From contig CM020618.1 in NCBI GenBank assembly GCA_009829735.1, positions 18,585,346-18,649,345 of the forward strand: 64,000 nt of DNA, read 5' to 3'. The notes below the pieces were generated by a model that saw only the letters and a list, made by a program, of their open reading frames with translations, was not told the DNA's origin and searched no databases. Positions 22,749-33,526 of this stretch are shown piece after piece (positions within the stretch are counted from its first letter, which is position 1; the number at the start of each line of letters is the position of its first letter). Source of the stretch: Pyropia yezoensis (Eukaryota; Rhodophyta; Bangiophyceae; Bangiales; Bangiaceae). Position numbers and translations under genes: made by a program.

Positions 22749-24671
22749 ATGGCGACCCCGGGAGTGGAGACGGACTCTCTTGACGAGCGTATGGAGGATA
22801 CCACCTATGGTGCAGCGCCCGCCGGGACTTCCGGCGGGGGCTCCGCGATCGCTCCGGGGGATGGGACTCCCGCGTCACCCGGCTTTGGGTTGACGGCGGG
22901 ATCTCCCCCGGAGGCGGGACAAGTTGTCCCGCGTGAGGCCTTGGGGCGGTGGTTTTACCCCTCTTGGCCTCTCTATGAGGAGGGGTTGACTGTTCTTCGC
23001 TGTGGCCGACTTGGCACAGCGATGGGTCGGGTGTGGGACCGCCTACGGGAGAAGTATCCCCGTAGGGTCGGGTTCCCTGCCGGCTTCAGGACGGACCAGT
23101 TTGCCTTCCTGGACGACGAGGAGGTCGAAGGTGTACAGCGTGCCGAGGCCATGGTGGACCGCGGGGGAACTATCCCGGGTCCCGGCGACTTGCCGACCTT
23201 TACTTGGGACGCGGTGGCAACTCGCCCACCGTACCTCCACGAGGCCGATCCGCACACTCATCACTTTGATGTGCGGATGGAGAAAGACTTCCGGCGAGGT
23301 CCCTACTTGGTGACCTCGGCTCAACTTGAGTTTCCTCAACAGTCTGCTGCCAGCAAGGAGCAGTACTATCCGAAGAAGCCCGAGTGGTGGCCTCAAGTTG
23401 AGGTCCCCTACGGGTTCCCGGCGTTGCTGCCACGGTTGCTTGACCACTTCGGCTCCGTCATGTTGACGGCTGGCCCTGATCATCTGGTGTGGGCCATGTT
23501 GGCCACCCAGTGGCTCCTCGAGGTCATGTCGACCTGGGTGACTTGTGTTCAGCGGCGGGGGATGCTCTGGCATCTCCCCCTCCGGCTTATCCAAGGTCTG
23601 GAACAGCTCACCCCTCAGCTAGTTGCTGAGGGGTGCTCATCAGGACAACTCACTCTACTTGAGGAGATGCTCCGGCTCCATAAGTTTATCGAGTGGGAGA
23701 GCATTGAGCACAAGTTGCGCCGCCCCACTCGTGGGCCCAAGGACGATGGCGCACTTCGCCAGTTCGTGTGGGTCGCTTGTGAACTTCACGACGGCCGTGT
23801 GGTCCTACAAGAGGGGTTGGGCATCGGGGACTACCCGTATGCCCCGGGAGTGGATCGCCACACTGCGCCACCCCCGGACAAGCCCATAGTTATGGCCGTG
23901 CCCTCATATGATGACCATATGACTCAACCCACTGCGGGGGCCCCAAGTCGGGGTCGCAGTTACACCCGGGTCCCGCCACCTCGGCGTGCCCCTCCGCTTC
24001 CTCCTGTCCCCTTCCAGCCGCACGGGAACATCCCGATTAGCGTGGCCGTTGAGTCGTCCACCCCGGTGTCCCCTAACTTGGGGGCCACCCTCCTGACGGT
24101 ATACCCCAAGTTGGTGTTACCGCCCACGCCTCTAACCTCAGAGATGATGATCACCACGTTGGTGCGCACCATTTCCTGGTTGGCTGCGTCGACCGCAACC
24201 CTTCAAACTTCCGAGACTCCTCAACTTGAGGAGCGCGTTCGTACTGCAGTGGCGACCGCGAGTTGCGAGTCGGTGGCGGAGTTTATGACAGCCGAGTTGG
24301 CTCGCATTGGGGCTATTATGCCCCAGCCAGCCCCACTTGGGCGTGGCAAACGTCGCGCGAGCCGGGCATACTCGCTTCCTTGCCGTCGTCGCCGACACTC
24401 ACGGCGCTCTCCCTCCGTGTCGGAAGAAGAGTTGTCTTACTCCGTTTCGGAGTCCTCTACCCCGTCAGAGTCGGAGTCGGTCCGGCGTCTGCGTCGCCAA
24501 CTTGCGCGCAAGACTAAACAGAAGAGCAGCCGCGGTCGTCGCCACTTGCGCGACCGTGAGGGGCGCGACGGGTCCGACTTGGAGCCGCCGGCCCCGCCGA
24601 CTGGTGGGGAGCGTTATCGCCGTGGGTCTCGCCGCTCGCCTCCACGTGAGGGCGAGGGCCGTGGGGTTTGA
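22749..24671 (+). CDS. Element 1 antisense ORF (aORF), unknown protein, about 640 aa
   Basis: Runs against gag-pol, between the pol end and the 3' LTR, with 132 bases between the two stop codons. I chose ATG 22749 (context GCCATGG); the frame is open further upstream but without another ATG. The N-terminus (1-60) is Gly/Pro/Ser-rich. A folded-looking centre (about 65-365) holds YYPK at ~206, VEVPYGF at ~217, ATQWLLEV at ~252 and QFVWV at ~338. Pro-rich stretches follow, and then a strongly basic Arg/Ser-rich tail (RRRRHSRRS, later RRGSRRSPP) from about 540, suggestive of nucleic-acid binding. No known domain is recognised. It is whole here and in element 3, and element 2 carries a distant relative. 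It is not an env gene by position or strand. Function unknown. Confidence 0.75.
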   Translation: MATPGVETDSLDERMEDTTYGAAPAGTSGGGSAIAPGDGTPASPGFGLTAGSPPEAGQVVPREALGRWFYPSWPLYEEGLTVLRCGRLGTAMGRVWDRLREKYPRRVGFPAGFRTDQFAFLDDEEVEGVQRAEAMVDRGGTIPGPGDLPTFTWDAVATRPPYLHEADPHTHHFDVRMEKDFRRGPYLVTSAQLEFPQQSAASKEQYYPKKPEWWPQVEVPYGFPALLPRLLDHFGSVMLTAGPDHLVWAMLATQWLLEVMSTWVTCVQRRGMLWHLPLRLIQGLEQLTPQLVAEGCSSGQLTLLEEMLRLHKFIEWESIEHKLRRPTRGPKDDGALRQFVWVACELHDGRVVLQEGLGIGDYPYAPGVDRHTAPPPDKPIVMAVPSYDDHMTQPTAGAPSRGRSYTRVPPPRRAPPLPPVPFQPHGNIPISVAVESSTPVSPNLGATLLTVYPKLVLPPTPLTSEMMITTLVRTISWLAASTATLQTSETPQLEERVRTAVATASCESVAEFMTAELARIGAIMPQPAPLGRGKRRASRAYSLPCRRRRHSRRSPSVSEEELSYSVSESSTPSESESVRRLRRQLARKTKQKSSRGRRHLRDREGRDGSDLEPPAPPTGGERYRRGSRRSPPREGEGRGV

Positions 24672-24803
24672 GAGTCTAGCATGCATGCCTAGTTGGCAGC
24701 TGCCTTTGTCGTGAGAGTGTGAGGGTTAGGGCTGTAGTTAAAAGCCACTCTGCGTACCACTTCGACTTGAAGCACTCTCTTGGCACTGTTGCTCGGCCTT
24801 CCC

Positions 24804-27800
24804 TCACGTTGAGGGAGGGCTGTTAGGGTCTATCTCTTTCCGGGCACAGTACGCCCGGACCTTCTCAGCGGGAAGGTCCTCCACATACTCCCACGTATCA
24901 TCCTTGGCTTTGTAGCCAAACCAACGCACCCTCAACATGAGGCGGTCAGTGTCCTCATCCCATCCGTGGTCGATGAACTTATCGAACGCGTACTCCTGCG
25001 GGCCCTGTTTGGTCGCAGGCAGTGAGGGGAGGCGCCACGCTTCCAAAGCACGCGCCCAAGCTGGGTCGCCTGCAGGCGGTGGTGCAGCTTTGACCACGTC
25101 CTGTCCGTTCACTGTGCGGACCCCATCGTCACTTTCGATGGTGAAGCGCCGCCCATCAGTACGAAGGACCTGGTACGGCCCCTTCGTCTGGAATACCAAC
25201 TTACCCCCAGTTGGGGTGTGGGAGTGTATCAGCACCCAGTCACCCTGCGCGGGGACATGCTGAGCATTGCGCACCTTTTTGTCAAAGGTACGCTTGTAGC
25301 GCTTTTGTGCTTTGTCGATCTCAGCCCTGACCTTAGGGATGAGGTTTTCAAGCCTAGCAGCGAACTCCGCCTTACTCTCAGTAGGAGTAGGCGTCCTGCC
25401 ACCATCCTCCCTAGTTGGGAGCGGCCGCCGCACGGCAATAGACCGCACGCGACGGGGGGTCACAAAAGCGAGGGGTACTTCCCCGGTAGATGAGTGAACC
25501 TGCGAATTGTAGGCAGTGGTAAGAATAGAAATGTATTGGTCCCACGTTTTCACATGCTCACTCACATAGTGGCGCAGCTGCCGAACAATAGTTTTGTTGA
25601 AGCGCTCCACCTGCCCGTTAGTTTGTGGGTGGTAGGGGGTAGCATAGTTTGCCTTAACCCCCAACATATCCAGCACTCCCTGAAACAGTACAGACGCAAA
25701 TTGCGGTCCATTGTCCGATAGTGTACTATTCGGAATGCCATACGCGGCAACCCAGTGATCTAGGAAGGCTGACACGACCGACATGGCCGTGATCTCTGCC
25801 AGTGGGATCGCTCGCGTAAGTTTCGTGAAGCGGTCACAGATGACCAGGAGGTACTGGTTCCCCTCCTCGGTCACTGGCAGTGGCCCAAGGATATCCATCG
25901 CCAACGCGGCGAAGGGCTCCTTGGCCGGGAACAATAGCATAGCCGTACTAGGCCGCCGTTCCATCAGACGGTTCTGTGCACAACTTGTGCAGGCAGCCAC
26001 CCAACTGTAGATGTCCACCACCATGGACGGCCAGTAGTACCTGGTCCTCAGGGTCTGGTACAGTTTACTAGACCCCAGGTGTCCACCTGTGGGAGCGTTA
26101 TGCTCCCTCTCAAGGATACTGTCCTTGAGGGATGCGGGGACGACAAGTTGTTCGGTCCCCTGGAATACCCCCCTCCTCATGAGGAGGCCATCGTCTCCCA
26201 GAAAGAACCGCGTCTCCGCCACTGTATCCAGTGTATCCCTCTGCGACTTGCAGAAGGGATCCTCGGCCTGGGCCTTCACCACCTCGTCCAGGGACAGGGG
26301 CAAGTACTTCTTGTTCCCTGGCGCCTCCGGGGTTCAACGCCTGACCCGAGCGCGTGACTACCCCCACGATGGGGATGTCCTCATCGACTGGGTTAGCGTC
26401 CAGCCCCTCGGTAGGTACCCGAGAGAGGCCGTCGGCAAGGGCATGTTGCCTGCCCGGTCGGTGCTCAATATTAAAGTTGAAGGGTGCCAGTCGCACCCTC
26501 CACCGATTGAGACGAGTGTTCGTACAGTCCGTCTTAAAGATGAACTGCAACGCGCGGTGGTCACAGCGGATGAGGAACTTCTCACCCTCTAGGTAGTGAC
26601 GAAGTGACGTCACCGCCCACACCACTGCGAGTCCTTCCAACTCGGTGACTCCGTAGTTCTTCTCGGCCGAGTTCAGCCCCTTGCTGAAGTATCCCACCGG
26701 CAAGTACTCCTTTTCCGGCTGCTGCTGAAGCAACACACAACCAAGTTGGTCGTAGCTAGCATCCACATCCAGGATGTAGTGGCCTCCCAACCTGGGAATA
26801 GCCAAGATGGGGGGCTTCAGCAGAAGGTCCCGAAGAGTTTGAAAGGATTCCTGCTCCACCCGACTTGGGGGAGGCAGGTTCTTCGGTAGCGTTGAGCTCA
26901 CTAGCTCATTCAACGGCTTCGCCACCTTGGCGAAGCCCTTGGTGAAACGTCGGTACACGTTACACATCCCGAGGAAGCTCCTCATCTGGGTCTGGGTCCG
27001 GGGGTACTGAGCCTTACGGATGGCCCTCAAGTTTTTCTCGTTGACACTGAGACGCCCCGGACGGACAACATGTCCCAAGTATTCCACCTCTTGAGTGAAG
27101 AGGTGGCACTTACTCGCCTTCAGTGACACACCGGCGTCAGCAAGTAGCTTGAACACCTGGCCAAGATGGCCAAAGTGTTCCTCCGGACTTCGGGAGAACA
27201 CAATGATATCGTCTAGGTACACAAGACAGACCTGCCACCGTACTCCGGCCAGAATCATGTCCATAGCGCGCTGGAAAGTTGCCGGCGCGTTACACAGACC
27301 AAACGGTAGGCGCTTGCACTGGTAGGTACGACAGTGACAGGTAAAGGTAGTTTTATGCCTGTCCTCCGGGGCAATGGGAATTTGCCAGTACCCCGCGTTA
27401 CAGACCAGGGTAGAGAACACGTTCGCCTCCCCCAGAAAGTCCAGACAGTCGTCCATCCTAGGTAGGGGATAACTGTCCTTCACCGTGCTCTCGTTGAGCT
27501 TACGGTAGTCGATACAGAACCGGGGGGTCCCATCAACTCTGGGGACGATAACCACCGGACTCGCCCACTCGGCGTTGCTGGCCTCGATCACATCGAGGGC
27601 CTCCATGCGAGCAACTTGCTCCTTAACGAGGGCCCTTGAACGAGGTCCTCCCTATACGATTGTTGGCGTATAGGGGGTGCACCGGGCTTCAACTCGATCC
27701 GGTGTTGGGTGGCTCTCATGAGTCCCAATTGGCCATCCCACAACTTGTGATATTGGTCCAAGAGGCGTTCAACTTGAACCCTCAACCTGGGGGGGACACC

Positions 27801-28787
27801 CTCCATGTTCACAAGGGGCCGAGGAGAGGCCGCCGACTTGGCTTGATGCTTCTCCTTTCCGGACTTCGGGCCGCTACTTGCGCCCGCGTTGAGGGTGACC
27901 GCTACTACCGGTCCCTCGTGTTGGTCGATATAGCCGAACTTGGCTCCCGACTTGAAGTACTGGGGCGACGAGCTCAGGTTCATCACCTGGATCCTCCACT
28001 GGATTCCGGCTTTGGAGTCCATCGTGCCAAGGGCAACATGCACTTGGTGCTTGCGAGCAAGACGGGGGTAAGGGTGCACCAACCCGTTCCCCGTATAATC
28101 AGTTACAACGTCAACGTGCGCCACCGAGTTGGGGGGCAACGTGACTTTACGGGCTAAACGCAGGGTAGCAGTAAACCTTTCCCTCACAGAGCAAACAGGC
28201 TTCGACTGTGAAACTGTCACAGGAGCCACAGAGTTTCCCTTACCAAGGATGGGGATAGTCTCCCCATTCATCAACTTGACCCAGTACTCAGGGCCACAAA
28301 TCAAAGGCACTGGTGTCACGACATAAGGGGTACCCAGGAGCAGGGGTACCGATATATTCTCAACTACACCATAGGTCACGTCGACCTCATGGGTCCCCAA
28401 CCTAGTTGGTAGGGTCACGGCACCAACGATGGGAAGTACCCCACCATTGATATCGATCAGATGGTCAGCTTTAGACCTCCAGCGTTGGAGCTTCACCTCC
28501 TTTGGTAATAGCGACTTGCGTATCAAGGAGGCTCCTGACCCGGTATCAAGTACGATAGGGGCACAACAGGCACGGCCGGGGGCAAGTTGCACCCGTCCAG
28601 CCACCTGGAAGTTCTCACCCGTCAGCACCGCGACGACCCGATGTGGGTTTACGTTCTTGGGGAGTCCTACCCGAGGGGGGCGGACTCCCTTAGGTCGCCG
28701 CAGTATCCGGCACGGTTGATTCGTCCTCTTGGCCCACTTGGCCGAGGCTGCCGTTGTGAGCTTCGGACGACCAGCCCCAACGGTCAT
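24804..28787 (-). pseudogene. Element 1 pol (PR-RT-RNaseH-INT-chromodomain), broken
   Basis: Pol of a Ty3/gypsy chromovirus-type element. Visible parts in order on the minus strand: aspartic protease (LDTGSGASLI), reverse transcriptase (FCIDYRKLNE, LPFGLCNAPATFQRA, YLDDIIVFS), RNase H (LDVDASYDQLGC, EKNYGVTELE), integrase zinc-binding region (ACTSCAQNR) and core (MDILGPLP, LSDNGPQFAS, YHPQTNGQVERFNK), and a chromodomain-like end (LMLRVRWFGYKAKDDTWEY). It starts in an ATGA overlap with the end of gag. The frame is broken (about two breaks). The chromodomain is the part known in chromoviruses to steer integration to particular chromatin. Confidence 0.93.
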
Positions 28788-30730
28788 TCGTTTCCCGCCG
28801 ACTTGGCGTCCGAATCTGAGGGCGGGGAGGAAGACGACGAGTCCGAGGACGACGTGTCCGCCTCCTCCGCCGAGGGTGTGGCGACCGCGACGACCGGTCG
28901 AGACCTACCCTCGCGGCGTGAACGTACTTCGTTCGTAGCCGACTTCTTACTCGCATTCCTAACAAGTTGTTGGATGCGTTTACTCAACTTGGGGCAATCA
29001 TATGCCCAGTGTCCATCGGAGTTGCAGTTCCAACACCGATTGTCAGTTCCCGGAGGGGTCTTCCCAACTGGGGAAGACGAAGAGATACCCTGGGAAGTTC
29101 CCACGGCAGCTACCACCCTCTCCTTGCGGATTCGGCGTGCCTCTCTCAACTCTCTGGCCTGGCGCGCCTCCTCCCGTTCCTTTGCCAACTCGACCTGACG
29201 CTCCTGGCGTTGTTCCTCCCGCAACTTGCGGTAGGCCTCGCCTCTGCGATAGGCAAACCTAGCCAACTCGGCCAGGGTCGCCCGGGCAGTGTTATGCTCC
29301 CGGGTCTCCATCCGGACTGACCAATGGAGTCCCTCTACAAACCGACTCTTCACCACAGCTTGTGGATGAAGAAACCCACAAAGATTGTTGAGCTTACGGA
29401 CTCGCTCCGCAAAGGACAACTCGTCCTCCGCCTCCTCCTGATGGGCTTGCGTAAACTCCTCGACTTGAGAAGCCAACGCCGCTTCATCAACCATGGCCCT
29501 CAACAACCAGTTGACGAGCTCCAAATAGGACGTCACCTCCCCAGCGCCTCCACTTGAGGAGCTGGGTATGACGGACATAAGTTCTGTCCGTAGGTCGCCC
29601 TTCGTAAACTCCTGTAGCATGTAAAAAGCCATGCCTTCACTTATGGCATTGTCGTCACAGGCTTTTGTGAAACGACGTAGGAACTCAAAGACACGGAGGG
29701 GGGGAGTTCCATCCCAGTCCGCTTTGTGCCCAAAAGAATGAAGTGCATTCTTCTTGGCACGGCCCATGGCTCGGGCCTGGTCAGGACCATACGCCACCGA
29801 CTTGTTGTGGAGGGCCTAGGTCTCACAGTCAAAGATCCTCTGGTAGACCGGGTTGGCTACCTGAATCTTGGGCGGCACCTCACGTTGAGGGAACAGCCGC
29901 TGTGGCACTGGGGTAAGTTCACCCTCAGTGCCTGTAGTCCGGCGCGGCGCGCTTGGTGTAGTCGCCGGCGTTGCCGGGGGGAACTCCCCCATGAAGGGCG
30001 TACGCCCCACCGAGTATGGTGTGGCTCCCTCGTTCGGAGTCACAGGTGTCGCCCCCTATTCGGGGCGACCCGACATAGGCGTGAGGGGGGATTCCCCCTG
30101 CACCTGCGGGCTCGAAAGCCCCAATCCGGTCTGGACATTAAGGCCATCTGGCAAACTCGCCACAATCTGATTCAGAATAGTATTCGTCATCGTGACCACC
30201 AGGTCCGGCAAAGTCTGCCGCAACACATTGGTCGCCTCCCGACGGACAGTTTCCGCGAGGAGTGGATTGACGACTCCAGTTGAGTCTCGGTCCGCCTCCG
30301 GGAGTCCACCTGAGGGGTAACCACGTTCCTCAGGGGTCTCAACCGGGGGCATGGGCGCGAGCCCATCGCCGACCAACGGAGGTCCACCGTCCTCCGAAAG
30401 CCTAGTTGGCGACGGCTCCAAGCCAAAGTTGGCTCCAACCCGAGTGGAACCCGCGGGGACAGTCCTCACCCCTTGGGACGTTCCCGTTGAGTATACCACA
30501 CGGTGGCCAGACTTCGGCCCACCCACATCAGAAGTGTCACCCGAGTGAACTCCCGACTGAGTCGGGGTGGCCTGTTGCCCGCCCGTACTTCCAGTCCTGC
30601 TGGCTTGAGGGACCTCTAGTCCCTCTGCGACCCCAGGTAAACCCACCTGTGTCTCACCAGTATTCAAAGGCACTGAAGTACGTGCGTCACCCGTGTACTC
30701 CCTGGACGACGGGGGGTCCGAACTAGCCAT
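28784..30730 (-). pseudogene. Element 1 gag, broken
   Basis: Gag would form the particle that packages the RNA. ATG at 30728-30730 is in the same sequence context (CCAACATGGCTA) as gag of element 2. A central capsid-like region contains PPLRVFEFLRRFTKACDDNA. A CCHC zinc knuckle (CWNCNSDGHWAYDC) lies near the C-terminus, followed by an acidic serine-rich tail. The gag stop overlaps the pol ATG (ATGA). The frame is broken about once in this copy; the element 3 copy looks whole. Confidence 0.9.
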
Positions 30731-30829
30731 GTTGGCTGACGATCCGTATGACACGGTCCAAGTCCACCGTTCCTCTGAGACAGGGGGCCCCCTACACCCG
30801 GGTGCACCCGGAGGTAAAGTTTACCTCTG

Positions 30830-30847
30830 TCCCCTGCTGCTCCACCA
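30830..30847 (-). other. Element 1 primer binding site
   Basis: TGGTGGAGCAGCAGGGGA on the minus strand, two bases inside the 5' LTR. It begins TGG, the complement of a tRNA CCA end, and is 18 nt long. The same 18 nt occur in elements 2 and 3. The primer tRNA would end in CTGCTGCTCCACCA; I cannot say which tRNA that is. Confidence 0.8.
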
Positions 30848-30849
30848 AA

Positions 30850-31318
30850 TGTGGCAAAAACCACTTGCACACACGACACCCAAGTTGGGGCGGTGTACAA
30901 GGGCTGCCTCCCGTGTCGGGGGAACCAGAAGAAGTGCAAGTCGCACACACTCTGTCCCTGTTGTGGGGCAAACCCCCCACGGACAAACAAGAGGATGGTG
31001 TGCGGTCCAACAGTTTCTTGGTCGGGACGGGGACGCAGGGCCAAGCCCCGCTGTCCCTCCCCTTATCCCCCCAGGGTCCACTCAGAATCTCGCCACTCAG
31101 AATCTCCCACCCCAGCACCTGCCCACCGGGCCACACGAAAATTCAAGACGATAAATGCAGAAAACCCTCAAATCCAAGTTGGATTTACTACTAAGCTAAC
31201 TATCCCAAACTTAGGGAATATGGACCCAAATGCAGGGTAAGGAACGGATCAGGCTAGTGGCCTGCCGCCCCTTGCATGGCACGTGTTGCCCCCCTACCTG
31301 GGGGTCAATACTGCCACA
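30850..31318 (-). repeat. Element 1, 5' LTR
   Basis: 469 bp, ends TG...CA, followed outside by the target duplication GCCAC (31319-31323). It should contain the sense promoter; no TATA box stands out. Confidence 0.95.
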
Positions 31319-31441
31319 GCCACTACTCAAGCTACAACAGGTCCAATGGCTGCCACTCGTATCATAGGTCCACCAGGAACAGCAAGTACATAGTCGTCAC
31401 AAAGATCCGAAACAAAGCAAAAGAACACAAGAAAGTGCACG

Positions 31442-32893
31442 CTAGGTGCAGTGGGAGTCGCTGCTGGCGGATGACCGGAAGGACATTTCCTGCAACTGTG
31501 GCGGGGGGCGAGAGAAAGAAGGGTAGTCGGGTTCGTCCTCAGAGAGGGGCACGGTGGTGATAAGCGCGCGATTGAGGCGCTTCTCGGCTGTGGCGGCTTT
31601 GCGCCGCTGAGACTCGGTGCCACGCGTCCGCTTTATTGGCACAACCGCGGGTGTCGGGGGTGCAGAGGGCTGTGGCACGGCCGCAGCAGGTCCATCAGTT
31701 GCAGAGGGTGGGAAGACCTCTGTGGCGACGGGTTCAACAGCTTCTGTGGCCGCAGATGCGGCCGGATCAGGTCGATCAGGTACAGCTGCTTCATCAGCAG
31801 GGGCTCCCGACGGTGGGCGTGACTCCCAAACGGGCGGGCCCTGGGGAGGTGGCGGGGGTGGCTTCTCCCACTCGTCTTCTTCGATCTCATACACTGCCGG
31901 TCCTGCATGAGTAGCTGCAGCAACAGCAGGAGGAGCGCTGTTGTCCATAGTGATGCCCGCGGCGGCCAGTGCAGCGCGGGCCTTGGCCTGGCGGAACATC
32001 TTCGCCACCTCAGTAAACCGCATCTCAGGTAGGTTGAAAAGTAGAATTGAGGACCGCTTCTTGGAGGCGTTGGCAATAGCCTCAAGAGCGGCCGTGCTGG
32101 CCTTCATCTCCCTAGACATGATCAGCTCCTCAGCTTTTTGCCGCTTGGCCGCCTTGGTGCCCATGGGGCGGCGCTCAAATGGGCGGCCGGCGCGCGGGGA
32201 CTTGCCAGCCCCAGATGCCCTTCCAGCACCCACCGCACCACCCGCAGCTCCAGTTCCCGCAGCACCACCAGCACCTACAGTGACACCGCCGGCACTTGCG
32301 CTTGCAGCGCCTGCACCGCGTCCAGATCCACTGCCGCTGTCCCCGAAATCTGCTGAGTCGTCGTCGTCGTCGCTGTCACTGTCGCTGCTCTCACCACCGG
32401 AGAGGCCACAAGCAAAAGCCCCAGCCGCCCCACTCCACTTGTCGTACCCCCGCATCACCCTCCAGCATGGCACCCACTTCTCCAGGTGGTAGTGCTTGCG
32501 CTTGTCCGCCGCAGTGGCTGTCCCGTCAATACGACGCTGGTGGGCCTGGATCGCTGCATAGACGGGCTGGCCCTTGCTGTGGGCAAGGGCCCCCAAAATC
32601 ATCGCCGCCTTGTCCGGGTTGCCAGTCAGGTCCATCCGCTGCACGGCCAGCCAGGAGGATGCAAATGCGCTTACCCCCTTCTTGGCCTTGTCCATCACCT
32701 TCTTCACCGCGCTCACCGTCCGCGCCACATAGTCCGTATTTTCCAGCACCGCCTCGTCGTACGCCTCTGACACTGCCGCCCAAAACTCAGCGCTCCTCTG
32801 GTCGGTCCCCTTGATGGGGTCGTTGCTCACAGCCAAAAACCCCGTGCAGAGCACCTCCAGCTCCTCAGTCGTCCACCCCCGTTGCGTGACCAT
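31442..32893 (-). CDS. Myb/SANT-like PIF/Harbinger accessory protein, about 483 aa
   Basis: PIF/Harbinger elements carry a second gene whose Myb/SANT-like protein binds DNA and helps the transposase. ATG 32891-32893 starts directly before the domain: RGWTTEELEVLCTGFL (W7), the SxDPIKGTDQ segment typical of plant-type members, and EFW at 36-38. Then come an acidic Ser/Asp run, a Gly/Ala-rich linker and the KSPRAGRPFERRPMGTKAAK block, matching the conserved RPxGxKxAK motif, followed by a helical segment and a Pro/Ala-rich tail. The frame is open further upstream (to 33112) but Arg-rich and of low complexity. It looks intact, unlike the transposase. A host gene domesticated from such a transposon is an alternative. 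Confidence 0.75.
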   Translation of the reverse strand: MVTQRGWTTEELEVLCTGFLAVSNDPIKGTDQRSAEFWAAVSEAYDEAVLENTDYVARTVSAVKKVMDKAKKGVSAFASSWLAVQRMDLTGNPDKAAMILGALAHSKGQPVYAAIQAHQRRIDGTATAADKRKHYHLEKWVPCWRVMRGYDKWSGAAGAFACGLSGGESSDSDSDDDDDSADFGDSGSGSGRGAGAASASAGGVTVGAGGAAGTGAAGGAVGAGRASGAGKSPRAGRPFERRPMGTKAAKRQKAEELIMSREMKASTAALEAIANASKKRSSILLFNLPEMRFTEVAKMFRQAKARAALAAAGITMDNSAPPAVAAATHAGPAVYEIEEDEWEKPPPPPPQGPPVWESRPPSGAPADEAAVPDRPDPAASAATEAVEPVATEVFPPSATDGPAAAVPQPSAPPTPAVVPIKRTRGTESQRRKAATAEKRLNRALITTVPLSEDEPDYPSFSRPPPQLQEMSFRSSASSDSHCT

Positions 32894-33015
32894 GTTGCGG
32901 GGGCTATTAGCGCGGCGGGGGACGCGGGTGTCGCCCGTCAGGGCGGCGAGGGCTGTCGTCAGCGTCGCCCCTGCGGGAGTTGGGCGGCGGGGGCGGGCCA
33001 CGCGGAGGGAGCGGC

Positions 33016-33046
<31 letters not shown>

Positions 33047-33521
33047 AGGCCGCCACCTGACGCGTGTGGTAGCGCGGGTGGTAGCAGCGTCCGTCGTCGT
33101 GGCGGCCACCAAACCGCTGCGGCGGCGGCGGACGGGAAGGGCGACGGCCGGCGGGCGGGCTCAAGCTTCTTGGCCCCCCTGCAGGTCGGTAGGTCCGCGA
33201 CCAGCCGTCGCGGGTGCGCTGCCGGTGCGGCGGCGGCAGGTACTCGTCGTTGGGAGGGGGGGGCGGGGGCGGCCAACCGTTCTCGTCGTCAGCGTCCTCG
33301 TAGTAGCGTTGCGAGGGGGGCGGCGGGGGGCGATCGAAGCCTCCCCGACCGCGGTCCAGCCCCCAGAGAGGGCGGCGTGCCGGCGCCCACGAAGATGTGG
33401 GGTAGTGAGGAGGGCTGCGACGATGAGGCGGTGGTGCGCGGCGGAGATCGGCGGGTCCCGCCCCTGAAGAAGGCCACAGCGGGCGCGCCAACGTCTGGCA
33501 GGGGCACACATAGCCCATGTG
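32894..33521 (-). other. Pro/Arg/Gly-rich open sequence upstream of the Myb-like gene, cut by element 2
   Basis: A minus-strand frame different from that of the Myb-like protein is open across this region. It encodes PPPPPPPNDEYLPPP and YYEDADDENGW-type stretches, more varied than simple GC-rich noise. In the empty site it would continue at 43191, where a minus-strand ATG (about 43330) begins MSHRYDEGGRYAASGKRPL. Either it is a 5' exon of the Myb-like gene joined by splicing, or it is promoter and leader sequence that happens to be open. Confidence 0.35.
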
Positions 33522-33526
33522 GCAAT

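Larger units (their letters stand above)
21942..31318 (-). mobile_element. Element 1: Ty3/gypsy chromovirus-type LTR retrotransposon with antisense extra ORF (9377 bp)
   Basis: Complete in outline: two 469-bp LTRs (TGTGGC...GCCACA on both strands), PBS, gag, pol with C-terminal chromodomain, an extra ORF in the opposite direction, PPT. A 5-bp target duplication GCCAC flanks it (21937-21941 and 31319-31323). The LTRs differ at about 2 of 469 positions, so the insertion is recent. gag and pol look broken about three times in total, while the antisense ORF looks whole. It sits inside the Harbinger element and is in the opposite orientation to its sister copy, element 3. Confidence 0.95.

Noticed and set aside
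22749-24671. Antisense ORF as an envelope gene
   Set aside because: Wrong strand for a spliced sense env, no signal peptide and no membrane segment visible.
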